DNA of 64,000 bases from Schistocerca nitens (taxonomy: Eukaryota > Arthropoda > Insecta > Orthoptera > Acrididae): NCBI RefSeq assembly GCF_023898315.1, contig NC_064621.1, positions 19,714,501 through 19,778,500 of the forward strand. The letters are read 5' to 3'. The position numbers and the translations under genes are program-made. Shown one piece after another: positions 24,356 to 36,589 of the stretch (the first letter of the stretch is position 1; every line of letters starts with the position of its first letter). The notes beneath the pieces are model-generated. The model was not told the origin of the DNA. It did no database searches and saw only the letters and a program-made list of their open reading frames with translations.

Positions 24356-25859
24356 CATATGACATTCTTTATCAGCCTAGGGCACAGCATGAAAACACAG
24401 ACACTGTCTCACTTACCTACAGAAAATGATCCTGATTTTGACAGATCAGAAGGTATTTTTTTTTTTGTCTTGAAATTGATCTGATTCACAAGCATTGCAA
24501 GCTTTTTCTCATTAATTCTCGGCCTGCTGCAGAGCCTACTGAACAACATCAGTTACAGCGACTGCTGAAGTCCTACATTCAGTTCGAAGTCAGTCTCAGA
24601 TGAAGTAGTTCGCAAATATCATGCACAATGCAACAGCCTAGCTCTTCAGAATGGTGTAATTTTATTGCTTTCTTCTAATGAATAAAGGCAAGTCCTCACA
24701 TCTTCGCAACAATATGTGCTGCAACTAAGCAGGATTTCTCGAACTGTGGTCTGTGAAGTAGAGGGTACCAGTAATAAACATTCGAAAAATTACGATTTCT
24801 ATGTTATTATTATTTAAAATTGAAGTAATAACTGAATAAAACAAGTTGTTCTCATTTTTTAAATATTTCATTGACCATCAAAATCAACATGGCTAATCCC
24901 CAGGATAGTCAGTGTTTCGTCTGAGGAAAAGTTTGGGAACCCCAGACAGAGGACATTAGGTTATTGTTAGAATGAAGCAACTTGCACTCCAGCATTGTAC
25001 ATGACTCGGGCTGGATAAACAGATAGAAGTTATGAACATCCACCGCCGCGCATTCGCGGATAACCATTGCCAAAAAATTTTCAATCGGCCTTGACCTGAC
25101 AGTCCTTGGCAACGTATTCTAATTAATTTTGATTGTCCTTTCTCAAACACAACATCTCTTAACGTTGATGCGTACAGCAAATGTTCTTTCTTCATTCCAG
25201 TGTATCTGGCTACCAGTGCTAGCACTATCAAAGCACTTGCTTCTGTTCTTATATAGAAGGTCTGCCACAAACAATTGCTTCTGAAAATGGATCACAATTT
25301 TCTTCATCGGAAATTCACCAGTTTTTGCCAACAAAATGGAATTCACCATACCCAAATGGCTCCATTCTCTCCTCAATCAAACCGAATGTTTCATTTACAC
25401 TTTCAAGGCTCAGATTTCCATACTTTGCTCCTTTCACGTGAGGGGAAATGCTTTGTTGTTTTTTCTAAACAACTGTCACACTATGCTTGGTCGTGATGGT
25501 TTGCCAGCAGAACTCTTACACGGTCATCGCCATTGATTGCTCTCTACTGCGTCTCCTACACCACTCTGCTTCCGGCACTATCTTCATAGCAAAGTCCTGA
25601 ACGATGGACAAAATTTTCTACCATATCTACAACAGGTTTCACAACTGTGAATCTGGCATCGTCACTCAGATGTCTGGCTGTATTCATTATACCATTTACG
25701 GTGCAACAGGTGCTCATTGACAGCACCAAAACCAACTTGGTATCTGTGATCGTAGTGCCCCTGGCATAGATTTTCATTTTTCAAACATGCTGCCTGCAAA
25801 CCAGCCTACTGCCCTTAAGCAGCCCTTGCCAGTACCTGAGGTCTGAGCACATGGGTCTT

Positions 25860-27364
25860 CCCACGACTGCCAAGGAGATGGCTCTTGCCCGCCTATGCAG
25901 CCATGACCACCTACTCAGCTGCTGTCCATGCATACGCAGTACCAGGGATCGCTTACTTCACATGACCAAACTGGTTGCTTCTCTGATTGGCCAGCGCATT
26001 TTTTTTTTAAGCAGCTGCACTCAATAGCTACATCCACAAAGATTCAGTAATCTTACAGGCTTACCGGCATTAGTATGGTATACTGCAGTAGGATACATCA
26101 ACACAGCACGATGCTTCTAATCAATTGCTACTTGTCAGTGTCTTATTGAAGTGCAAACGCATTCAAACAGTTTGTTACTATCAAGATCCTACAGCATTTC
26201 CAAATTATGTATATCTCAATTATTAAGTGTACTAATTGTAAATAAACTTATTGATGTGTTATCTTTCTGTGGAAGTCCGATTGTATTTATTGGTCATCTG
26301 CATTCCCACATATGTGTGACTGCACCAGTGTTGTATTCTGTCATCATAGCTACCACAGATCGCCAACTATCAAGCTACGCATGGTGGCCATGCCTCCAAC
26401 CCACAGGTACTTTGATGAGATGAACGTCCAGTACCTTGTCACCTACTCGCGGTTCCGCCGTACATTAAACTCTTTCCATGGATCTTCACAACAGCACCGC
26501 GCAAACAGCAGTTTATCTTCACTGTTTCCATGATAGTTGTTTCCAGGCACCAAATCATAAAAAAATTCCCTTTGTGACAGTCATTTATGTCCATGGGTTT
26601 TCCCCATGTGTAGTCAGTATTGTTGCTAGAATGAGTCCTCATTCGTCTTTGTTCCACTCGTGCACTTTTCTTACCATCTCACATCCCCAGAATGCCACCA
26701 GGTGGTATTCAGTTTCATCTTGGACAGTGACTGAAACGTTTTGGCATCAGTGAAGATGGTTTTCACTTACTTTTCAAACAAGCTAAGGAATAAATGCATA
26801 CTAGATTTCATTATTCATGTACCACAATGTGGTTACCCAAAACGTTTTCAGCAGATGCAGAAGAATGCCAGCATAGATTGCTACAGCAGTGCTCGAGTTG
26901 AAACCTGACTCTGAAGCGCAAGGATTTTTCCGTGATCTGGCTGCGAACATTTCTGGTTGAAAGCGAGAAATTCCTATTCTCTTCTGTGTCAGAAAGTTAT
27001 GTCACTCGTTTAGCTTTTCTGTCTACCTACTTAATGAAGAGGAGCAGCTCTTGACAAAAGCAAGAAACAATGTGCAGATATGTGAAAGGGACATAGATTG
27101 TGGCTGTCAAATATGGAACCAGATACGGGGAAATTAGCAGCAGTTTTTGAGGTACAGGGGACCCCTTAATGACGAATTAACTTGATTATTATGAGAAGAA
27201 TTATTAAAACTTTTTAAATTACATTGTACTTGCATTTTATATTAATCTTCTCACCTTCACAGCTCTGTGTGCCTGCTACTTTCTTTTTACATTCAAAATT
27301 TCTATCATGTAGTAATCAAATGTTGAATCATTCAATTTCAGGCATTGCCTTCCCAAACAGAACT
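25860..27364. other. No recognisable feature
   Basis: About 1.5 kb between the integrase-like end of the plus-strand fossil and the old RTE-like LINE. It could include the fossil's terminal region, but I found no repeated LTR copy. Overlapping short frames on both strands show no domain. Confidence 0.4.
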
Positions 27365-28062
27365 TGTTTGTTTTGTTATTCAATCTACCCATCTAAGGTT
27401 TAGCATTATTCTATAGCACCACATTTTAAAAGCTTCTGCTCTCTTCTTGCCTGAATAGTGTATTGTCACAGTTTCACTTCCATTCAAGGCTACACCCCAG
27501 ACAGGTACCTTTGGAGGAGACTTCTTAACACTAAATTTAAATCCAATTTTAACGTATTCATCTTTATCAGAAATACTTATCTTGATATTGTACTCTGCAT
27601 TTTATATCCTCTCTACTGTGGCTAGGTCAATTATTTTGCTGTCCAAATAGCAAAACTCATCTACTACTTTTAGTTTCTAATTTCCTAATCTAATTCCATC
27701 AGCAACACCCGATTTAATTCAACTGCACTTCATTACCCTTGTTTTACTGTTGTTGATATCAATCTTTTTAAGATACCATCTCTTACATTCAGTTCTTCCA
27801 AATCAGTTACCATCTCCAACAGAATTGCATTGTAATTGACAAACCAAAAGCTTTTATTTCTTCTCAATGAACTTTAATCACCTTTCCAAATGCTGCAAGG
27901 GTTTCTTTACTGCTTGTTCAATCTACAGACTAAATAACATCAATGATAGGTTACAATCTTCTCTCCCTCCCTTCTCAACTAGGGCTGTCCTTTCACACCC
28001 TCAACTCTCATAATTGCCACCCGGTTTTCATAAAATCTGTAAATAGCTTTTCGCTCCATGTA

Positions 28063-29125
28063 CAAAGGTGATTCAAAAAGTCTCACAGAGTAGTCTCTAA
28101 TTTTTTTTATTTTTTGCAGGAGGAGAATGTAATTTTTTGTGAACGTACTTGGAATATTTAGCTATAAGTTAGTATATAAAAGTATTGTCTTTTATTTACA
28201 GGTGAGACATAATGGAACATGAAGTAGATGTCAGGTTGCGACAACGGACAGTGATGAAGTTCCTCTCCAAGATCGGCAATGACTCTGCCACATCAATTCA
28301 CAGGAAGCTGCTCCCTGTTCATGGGGAGGACACAGTGGATTGCAGCAGTATCCAGCGGTGGTTGCAGAGGTTTAAAGAAGACGATTTCTCTCTACTGGAC
28401 AATCCACAATGTGGCAGTGAGTGATGTGAATAAGGAATACATTGATCAAATCATTCAAAATGACAGATGTGTGATGACATGACAGCTTGCTCAAATGACT
28501 AGTTTGTCATTGGGTAGTGTGGTATTACTGGTACAGAATAATCTGTGCACGTTGGGTGCCTAGATTATTGACACGAGAAATGAAAACGATGAGGAAGAAT
28601 GTGTGCGACGCTCTCATGAAGACCTTTACTGAAGAGTGGAAACATGTTTTGACAATATCATTACCGAAGATTAAACATGGCTATTTTTGTCCAAACCTGA
28701 GAGCAAAACCCAATCCATGGAATGGCGTCATCTGGGTTCCCCTTGAAAGAAGAAACCAACACTTTCACGAATAGCAGGCCGAAAGGTGATGGCCTCCTTC
28801 TGGGATCAGTGCGGTGTCATTTTCATTGACTTTTTGGAACTTGGCTCCACAATTAACCGGGACCATTACTGTTTGTCACTGGACAAGCTGCAACGTGCCT
28901 TCAAGACCCACAGACCACAGCTTCAGGATTAGCTCATCAGACTACAACATGACAATGCCAAACCCCATACAGCCCTTATGACGTAGGAGAAAATTGTTCC
29001 TCATTCTCCCTACAGTCCGGACTTGGTTCCATCTGATTTTTTACCTCTTTGGTCAAAACTCATTCTCCTCCTGCAGAACATAAAGAAATTAGAGATGACT
29101 GTGCATAATTTTTGAATGCCCTTTG
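28063..29125 (+). mobile_element. 1063 bp mariner element with about 64 bp imperfect terminal inverted repeats
   Basis: The left end (28063 onward: caaaggtgattcaaaaag, later gcaggaggagaatg) is matched by the reverse complement of the right end (caaagggcattcaaaaat, later gcaggaggagaatg, ending at 29125). The repeats are about 64 bases with roughly 80% identity. TA flanks both ends (28061-28062 and 29126-29127). It is inserted at the TA of cgctccatgTAttttatccc in the old RTE-like LINE; the younger LINE copy shows the uninterrupted site cgctccctgtattttacccc near 41130. Confidence 0.93.
28212..29115 (+). pseudogene. mariner transposase, broken
   Basis: A mariner-type DD34D transposase remnant. 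ATG at 28212 starts MEHEVDVRLRQRTVMKFLSK, followed by the HTH_48-like region HRKLLPVHGEDTVDCSSIQRW and the start of the linker (LLDNPQCGS). Later pieces in other frames include CARWVPRLLTREMK, KVMASFWDQCGVIFIDFLE, the HDNAKPHTA box with the second Asp, and HSPYSPDLVPSDF with the third. Several stops and frame changes separate them (the first frame ends at 28424), so no protein is made. Length and motif order match a full-size mariner, so it decayed in place and is not internally deleted. Confidence 0.85.
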
Positions 29126-29769
29126 TATTTTATCCCTCTATCTCAGAATTTCAAAGAGAGTACTCCAGTCAACATTTTCAAAAGTTTTCTTTAAATCTAC
29201 AATTGCTATAAATGTAGATTTGCCTTTCCTTAACTTATCTTCTATGATAAGTAGTATGTGTCAGTATTGCTTCGCATGTGCCCACATTTCTATGGAATCC
29301 AAACTGATTTTCCCTGAGTTCGACTTCTACCAGTATTTCCACTATCCTGTAAAGAATTCGTGTTAGTATTTCGCAACCATGACTTATTGAACTGATAGTT
29401 CAGTAATATTCGCACCTGTCAGCATCTGCTTTCTTTGTAATTGCAATTATTATGTTCTTCTTGAAGTCTGAGGATAATTCGCCTGTCTCATACATCTTGT
29501 TCACCAGATAATAGAGTTTTGTCATGGCTGACTCTCCCAAGACTATCTGTAGTTCTGGCAGAACATTGTCTACTCGAAGGGCCTTTTTTCGACTGTGGTC
29601 TTTCAGTGCAGTACCTTGTCTCATATCTCCTCATCAGCTACTTCTTCTTGCATTTCTATAATATTGCTTCCCAGTTCATCTCACTTGTATAAACCCTCTA
29701 AGAACTGCTTCGACCTTTCAGCTCTCTCTTCTTTGCTGAAACTAAAAACACTATAAGTGTAGGTTGGTC

Positions 29770-29990
29770 ATTCTTCAAGCAATGTTCTAAGACATCGTAG
29801 GATCATTATTGCCTCTCATGTTCCCATGTTTCTCTGGAAACCACACTGATCTTACTCTATTTCAGCTCCTTTGAGGTTTTTCATTTTTCCGTAAATAATT
29901 TGTCAATTTTTTTTAACCATGACAAACTTATGGTTTGGTATAAACCATGTAAGTCAGCTCTTGCTTTCTTTGGAAACTAAATTATTACAT
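29770..29990 (-). repeat. Out-of-order second copy of an RTE reverse transcriptase block
   Basis: This block (gcctctcatgttcccatgtt, then ggaaaccacactgatctt) matches the reverse transcriptase region that in the intact order lies at about 41270-41400 of the younger copy. Within the old LINE, however, that region is already represented next to the mariner (29200-29400). It replaces the part matching about 41760-41940. A rearranged insertion or a second LINE fragment would explain it. Confidence 0.6.
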
Positions 29991-31178
29991 TGTCTTCCAG
30001 TCATTCTGTATGTTCTGTCGATTTTTCAACGCCCTTAGTGACTTATCTGCTGCATTTTTTATTTTGTTCTTTCAACTAAAACAGTTTTTATGTTATCTGG
30101 GGGATTTCTGCTAGGCCTTCCATTTTAATCTATGTGATGCTCGCCTGCCTTCCATATTATATCTCAAAGCTACCCATTCGCCTTCTACTATCCTTTCAAT
30201 TGATGCCTAATGTTCCCTGAAACTCTGACAACCTCTGCTTCTTTCAATTCATCCACGTCTCATCTCCTTTATTTCCTACCTTTACACAATTTCTTCAGTT
30301 CCAATCTGCAGTTCGTAACCAATAAATTATAGCCAAAGTCTACACCTACTCATGGAAATGTCTTACAGTTTACAATTCAGTTTCAAAATTTGTCTTAACA
30401 TTACATCATCTGAGTCTCTTCCACATATTCAGTTTTCTTTCATTATTCTTAAACAAAGTATTCTACCAGGTGGCTTCCTCTGTTATTTCTTTCCCCCCCA
30501 GTCCATATTTTCTTATTTTTCCTTCTCCACCTTTCCTACTATTGTATTCCATTCCCCATTACAAATTTTGATCTCCTTTCCCTGTCTGAATAATTTCTTA
30601 CATTTTACCACACTTTCTTTGAATCTCTTGATCATCTGCAGAGCTAGCTGGAATATAGACTTATACTACTGTAACAGGTGTTGACATAGTATGTATATTG
30701 GCTGTGATAATGCATGCACCAAACTGGTTATAATGACCATACATATCTATACTCTGTCCATAACTATAGCATACCTTTATCTCCATTTATCACAAGTGGC
30801 TGGTCGTACCTGCAAAACTGCGTGACCTTGCTCAGCATTGAGTGGCTTACATAGTGTCTAGCTTTGGACTTGCAAAGAATATAAAATTTACACTTTGATA
30901 ACTGTTTATATTTAAAATGACCACTCTTACAACTATTAACCCCATGTAAACCTGTTTCAATGTTTGTTAGGCTATCATGCACATTCTAGAGCATTTAGTG
31001 AAAAACTAGAGAGCCTTTCTATACAGAAAGGAAGTTCCTCTTCACTTCACTTCACTTCTTACCTTTATCATTTTGATAATGCTTCCAATAAAAACATAGT
31101 GCCAGTATTTGTCATTAAGCCAGGAAGCAACACACCTTGGGGAAGTTTCCTTCTGAAAATAAATAATTTTGCTTTCTA

Positions 31179-32491
31179 AGCTGCCAGATAAAAATGTTAA
31201 TACACCCTTCTAGAGGTTTCCGATTACTCAACATTTATTATTACAAAAGTGCATATGAAGTACAAGAAATGATTATCATCACGATCAATAGTATAATCAG
31301 TTCTGAGGCACCAGTATTGGCCCTGGCTGAAGCAACACATATTAGTACATGGTGTAGCCTCCATAGGCAGCAATACAGGTGCTGACTCTTGGAACCATTT
31401 GATCATACAGATGGCAAATACTGTCCTAGAATATGATAGCCAATGCCTGCTCAACCTGTTCATGTAATTCCATAAGAGTTGTCGACTGACAAGTCGCACG
31501 AGTCACTTTTTGTTCCATCATATTCTACACATACTTGTCTGGAGAGAAGTCCAAAAGTAATGCTGGCCCAAAAATGCAGAGCACGGTGAATTTCGCAGGA
31601 AGTGTGTAGACAAGCACTAGCCTGTTTCAACAGCACATCACCTTCCTCTTGCAAAAAAGCAAAGAATGAGTCTAACAACATTCTGCACACAGCAAGCACT
31701 GGTTAGCGGACCCTCTAGAAACACCAAAGTTTAACAACAGTTGTAGCTTATTGCACCCCAGACAGTAATGCCTGGGGTGAGGCCAGTATGTCTCGGACCA
31801 ATGCTCTCTACTAGAGCGCACTAACCAGGTCTACAGTATATGCGCAAATGAGCATAACTTGCACGCAGGCAGGCAGAATCTGCTTTCATCGCTGGAGATC
31901 ACAGTGCAGTATTCCATTTTCCTAGTGATCATCTGATGGCATCAGTTGAGCTGTGCACATTAATGCTTTGGCCTGAATGTAAGACGGACTAGAGAAGTGT
32001 GTGCCTGTAGTCCTAACACTAATAACCTGTTTGCAACAGTTTGTGTTTACACCTCTGGCTCAAGCCATCTTATCTGTGCTGTTGCAGCTGTTCAATCTGC
32101 CACTGTTGCCCTTACATTACAACAATTGTGGCAGGTGTCTGGTTGCTGCGTGGATGTCCAGAACCTCATCTATGTTCTCTGGAAAGACCATCCAGCCACT
32201 CTGAAGGCCACAATCAGTCCCCTTTCAAACTCGCTCAGTTGGTTGTAGGAAGCACCATGGCATGAGTGCCTGCCTGCTTGCTTCACACCTTTCCACCACT
32301 CTGACCCTTCTGGCTGAGCGTCCCCCTATTAAGACAAAGATGGTGCTCTGGTAGCTGTGTCACAATGTTATCTGTTAGCAGATGACACTGAAACCATCAT
32401 CAGTATATCTAGTACCCCCAGGTGTCTTAAGTATGCCCTCGTTGGTCAAAACTGACATTTTTCCGAGCAAACAAATTTTTTTCCGGCAGTG
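31179..32491 (-). mobile_element. Decayed Tc1-like transposon, about 1.3 kb
   Basis: The right end reads, reversed, cactgccggaaaaaaattt, a typical Tc1-like terminus as I recall, followed by TA (32492-32493). The left end (ag-ctgccagataaaaatgtt from 31179) is a weak inverted match preceded by TA at 31177-31178. The minus strand encodes scattered transposase landmarks, such as HTGLTPGITVWGAISYN and, later, a remnant of the box before GGYTVY-type ends, in several frames with many stops. Length is that of a full Tc1-like element, so decay is by point changes and small indels. Confidence 0.7.
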
Positions 32492-33186
32492 TAATACCAG
32501 TTGCCATTACTGAAGGAACAAATTTTGAAAACAATTCTATTCTTCAAACTTGAAATAGTTAACGAATTTGAATACATGTACTTTTAGATTTTTGGAAAAT
32601 GGAATGAAACTCTGAAAATCTTTAATGATTTCCATTTTATCAATCAATTTATGTAAATTTTGAAATAAAAATTAAGTCAGTTATTCTTCACAGACTGACT
32701 ATCTTAGTCTTGACAAACTAAGCAAATACATTTAATCTAGTAATTTTGCAATGCAATCCATCAAAGTTGTGAGTCTCCACTTTGTTACCCAGCTACATCA
32801 CAGGAGCATAGCATTAAATGCAATTAATTTCCATTTAAAAACAATAATTTTAAGGTAGGGTTTAAGCAAAGTAAATATAAAGTCTGGCTTTCCTACTACA
32901 TAAATAATAACAAAATTGTCAGAAGCAAGGCATCTGAGAACATTGTACAAAGCTGCTTCCACATACCTTCACATTTCATTTAGACAGACCAAACATGCAT
33001 ATTGTCTACCTTTTGAAACCGTTCTTTAAGAATGGTGGTGCAATTCTTGCAGCATCATAATTTTTCCCAGAAATATCTTGGATCCAGAGCTACAAATTAA
33101 ATTAGATGACTAAAGACTGTGCCATAACATGACCTGACTCAACCTTTGCTAGCTGGCTACTTCTACTTCTCTGTCTGTCTGTCATG

Positions 33187-33500
33187 TTCCTCATTGCAAA
33201 GGAATGGCATTCCAGAAACGAAAATGACCAGGGAAAAGCTTAACAGTACAGTCATTATGGCTTCCCAATTAAATTAGCTGTTTACCTCTTTTCAATATAG
33301 TAAACTATTATTCCTCAGGAGGATGTTCCAGAAACAAAAATGTCATGGCCACCTGCTAATCCTACACCAATACCAGCCTCTAAGTCAGAGTACTGGGCAT
33401 TTCTCCCATAGAAAATGCATGAAACTAAAATGGCCAGGAAAAAGCTTGTCAGTTCACAGGCCTAATGGCTCTTTAATTTCGTTAGTTGAATACCACTCTT
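33187..33500 (+). repeat. Three diverged direct repeats
   Basis: The units start near 33187, 33311 and 33397 and share the core ccagaaac(g/a)aaaatg or gaaactaaaatg, then cca-gg-aaaagctt and, in the first and third, a block ending in taatggct/ttatggct plus ttag-tg. They are roughly 70% alike by eye, and the middle unit is shorter. Confidence 0.5.
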
Positions 33501-35367
33501 TTCTTCATGAATATGACAGTTGTAGATACAAAGTGCACAACAATAAAATTAAGTGTTCTACTGCTAACAGCAACATTCTTTTACAGTCATTTTATAATAT
33601 CCCTACGCAAATCCACACTGAAATAATTATTAACAAGTTATATCGCACATTGACAACTCGCTGCAGAAATGTGAAAATAATGCTCCACATTTTCTTGCAG
33701 TATTCTGTAAGGGTAGTTTCAAGGGAATGTGCCTTCACATGTAAAGTGTTGTTTGTGGAATGTAACATCTGTGATCAAAAAAATCTTGAAACATTACACA
33801 TCAATATTTAAATTTTTATCATTATTGTATCACTGTTGAACCGTTTTATGTAACTATTGTTTGAACAATGGTTTTACTGGACTTGGGTACCAGACAATTT
33901 GTCATCCCAGCTATTTTAGATGGACCTATTACTATTTCTTCTGTAGTTATTACATGCTCCAAAAATTTAATCTCCTCATTTACAAATTCACATTGTCATT
34001 TTTTCAAGTTCATCTCTCCTCTCATTACAGCTTGAAATACATTACATTACCTGCAAGTGTTTTTACCAAGTTTTGATGGTTAAATTGCAATCTTTCTTGT
34101 TTACCTATGACTTTATCGAGGACTCTGATGATACTGATACTAACATAATTTAATCCCAACAGTACCACTTTCTATTGGTAGTATTTTCATGCAGATGAAA
34201 ATGCAGTAAACCTTCAACATTCAGATGCTAATGGCACTTGCCAATAGCCTCCATTTCAATCCAAACTGGTCATCCATCTTACATCATAGGATTTTTTTAA
34301 CATTTTGTCAAAATTCTTGAGACAGTCGGTTTCCCATTTGACCACTTTCTTCAATGTAAGAGCATCAATCACAACTAACTCCATCTTCCTTGGTCACTAT
34401 TTTCAAGGTATTATTGTATACACAACTACTTCACGCTCTTATGCTACATTCAGTCGTCTCATCAGTTTCTTTTTGTACCTCTTCCTTCTTTGAAATATAA
34501 ATTGGATATGGATGAACAAAAGAGGGTTCATGCTCTACCATGCCTAACTTGAGCTCATATTTTAACTAAACCAGGGTTATCAGAATATACTCTATTATAG
34601 TCCATTAACACCCTATATAATTGCTGCTTTCGTGATAATGATATACGAATCTGATTTACTACTTCCTTTAGATTTTGCTCTCAACCATTAACAGGTTTTA
34701 CACGGTACTGTTCTTAACTATAACCCAAGCCATAGTAACATAAGTGTAAATAATCTTTAAGGATCACACTAACAATACTATTGCTATACTGGTAATGCAC
34801 AAGTGCAAGATAGATAAGCAACCTGCTCTCTAGAATGGTGCAGACCTAAACAATAGTACAGCTATGGGGCTACAAGCCCAGCTGAAAAGTCATACAGGTC
34901 CATCAACTGCCCTATGTATGACATCTATAATGTCATAGGGGGAAGGAGAGGGTTATTCCAATTGTCCTAGTATAGAATGGTAGGAAATTCAAATAGTCAG
35001 ATTTCCCTACGTATAAAATGGCGCAGTCCAAGATCACGAACAAAGCCCAGTTGTCCCAAGCATAAAATTCAAGATGGCGGACCTTTGAGTACAAGCAGAG
35101 CACTAAGTCTTTGCTTCTTTAAATGAACTGATCCTGCTTTTCTGCTATATTTAGGATGTGATCATTAAAAAGATTTCTGACTTTTGAATCGTGTCACAGT
35201 GAAGTCATTAGACTGAATTCTCATCCTATTTTGCTCTTTGGTTGGTTGTCCTCTCCCATATCGCAATATAACATGCGAGTTTAATTCTGTTGTTGGCATT
35301 ATTAGTTTGTTTGATGAGCATAAAGATCATAGTATGAAGGCTTTCACGACCGGATGACATATCTTCT

Positions 35368-35429
35368 GGTAAACCTTCCGGGGTGTAAGAGTTTCATGGA
35401 CCACGACCTTACATCCCGGAAGGTTTACC
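35368..35429. repeat. Hairpin with 22 bp arms
   Basis: 35368-35389 is the reverse complement of 35408-35429 except at one position, with an 18-base loop. It follows a stretch (aaggctttcacgaccggatg) that I have seen in insect repeats. It could be the end of a foldback-type or Penelope-like element, or a transcript hairpin. Confidence 0.85.
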
Positions 35430-35559
35430 TGCATAAAGATCGTTTCAAAAGTATTTATCGGAGTTAACAAGGCCATCTTCTACATGGATGCAGATGGAAA
35501 ATTGGAGTAAATTTTATCCTACTCGTTGAACTTACCTTAGCTCAATTTGTTACTGGAAG

Positions 35560-36520
35560 TTTCCAGGTAGAGATCAGAACACAACATGGCCACAGGACAT
35601 GCATGCATAATTATTGCCATCTTTCAAGCTTTGAGGAAAGTCAAATCTCACATGAGGGAATGAAAGCATCATATGGACAAATCACACACAGTTTGGTGCA
35701 GTGAAATGAGTGAAGAACTGGTGGTGACAAGATGGGTTCAGGACAACAACTACGCCATGAGAACTACACTATTAGAACTCTGACTGGCTCTGATGACAGG
35801 GGAACTGAAATCCAGGCAGATTTTACCGGCAGTTAATCACCACAAACCATCAGAAACAGATTACTGGAAGCAGAGTTTAAATTTTGAATTTCCACAAGTC
35901 ATTTGCTGCTGCACCATAGCACAGAAAAAAATACTTATATGGTTCAAAGTCAGAGTCAACTGGGAAAATGACTGGACTTCTGTGGTGTTCAGCACTGAAT
36001 CTTGCTTCTGTTTGCGGTGTTCAGAATAACTGATGCCAATGGCTCAAAAGATAACATAACATAACATGGTCAGAGTTCATAGGAAGCAGTAATTTTTAAG
36101 ACACATACACTACTTGAACTCCTGGAATCAGAGTGGGGAGCTACTGCATATTACAAGAGGGCTCATTTGGTAATTGCTGAATGGAAGCTGAACACTTGTC
36201 AGTTTATGGCTAGAATTGTAAACCCTGTTGTCATAGCCTCTAGGACCTGGGTACCAAGTGGCATACTCCAACAGGATAATGCAAGACTGGACATTGCAGT
36301 TCACACCATATATGCCTTGAGGAATGTAGGGATCTTGTACTGGCCTACTCACTCCCAATTTGCCACTGCCAGCAACCATGTCTGGGATGTGATGGAGAAA
36401 CTTGAATAGACAACTGCAGCTGTTCTGTTCCCATTATATGATGAACATCTCCATAAAGTTTGATAAATATCGGACTGGTGCTTTAGGATTTAAGTTTCCA
36501 CTTCTGTCATTGTAAAAACT
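35560..36520 (+). mobile_element. Decayed Tc1-like transposon
   Basis: The plus strand shows remnants of a Tc1-type transposase: VFSTESCFCL (normally VFSDESRFCL, first Asp lost), WVPSGILQQDNARLDIA with the second Asp, and HVWDVMEKLE after the PIEHVWD box, where the Glu region is changed to TASNHVWD. Several stops interrupt it. Terminal repeats were not identified, so borders are approximate. It differs in sequence from the 31.2 kb and 15.7 kb copies, so it is a separate insertion. Confidence 0.65.
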
Positions 36521-36589
36521 TTGTAGTACTGTGTATTAGAAGACAGTGCCTTCACACATGGCATGACCAACTCCTGCAGTCATCTTATG

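Larger units (their letters stand above)
19319..25860 (+). mobile_element. Ty3/gypsy-type LTR retrotransposon fossil, plus strand, broken
   Basis: Segments resembling reverse transcriptase (about 19319-19600), the reverse transcriptase to RNase H connection (about 22530-22830), RNase H (about 22830-23040 and 24356-24420) and integrase (about 24960-25860) lie in order on the plus strand. It is interrupted by a Penelope-like piece, a SINE fragment and the 23041-24355 DNA transposon, and it carries many further disruptions. LTRs were not identified. It starts close to the gag-like end of the minus-strand fossil, so the two are head to head. Confidence 0.7.
27365..30760 (-). mobile_element. Old RTE-like LINE copy interrupted by a mariner
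   Basis: Minus-strand non-LTR retrotransposon homologous along its length to the younger copy at 40120-42684. Matching blocks include the 3' part near 27380-27470, the reverse transcriptase (27900-29650; for example minus-strand 29624-29400 with MTKLYYLVNKMYETGELSSDFKKNIII, which parallels 41362-41922) and the endonuclease side up to about 30760. It reaches slightly further 5' than the younger copy and lacks the (CAA)n tail. A mariner occupies 28063-29125, and 29770-29990 repeats reverse transcriptase sequence out of order. No long open frame survives, so the copy is old. Confidence 0.8.
32492..35555. other. AT-rich, no gene recognised; weak direct repeats at 33.2-33.5 kb and a hairpin at 35.4 kb
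   Basis: The frame at 33323-33811 (plus, 162 codons) is the longest but overlaps diverged direct repeats (33187-33290, 33311-33360, 33397-33500) and has no recognisable domain. I do not call it a gene. Confidence 0.45.

Noticed and set aside
33323-33811. 162-codon plus-strand open frame
   Set aside because: Overlaps diverged direct repeats, has no domain and a composition typical of AT-rich noncoding DNA.
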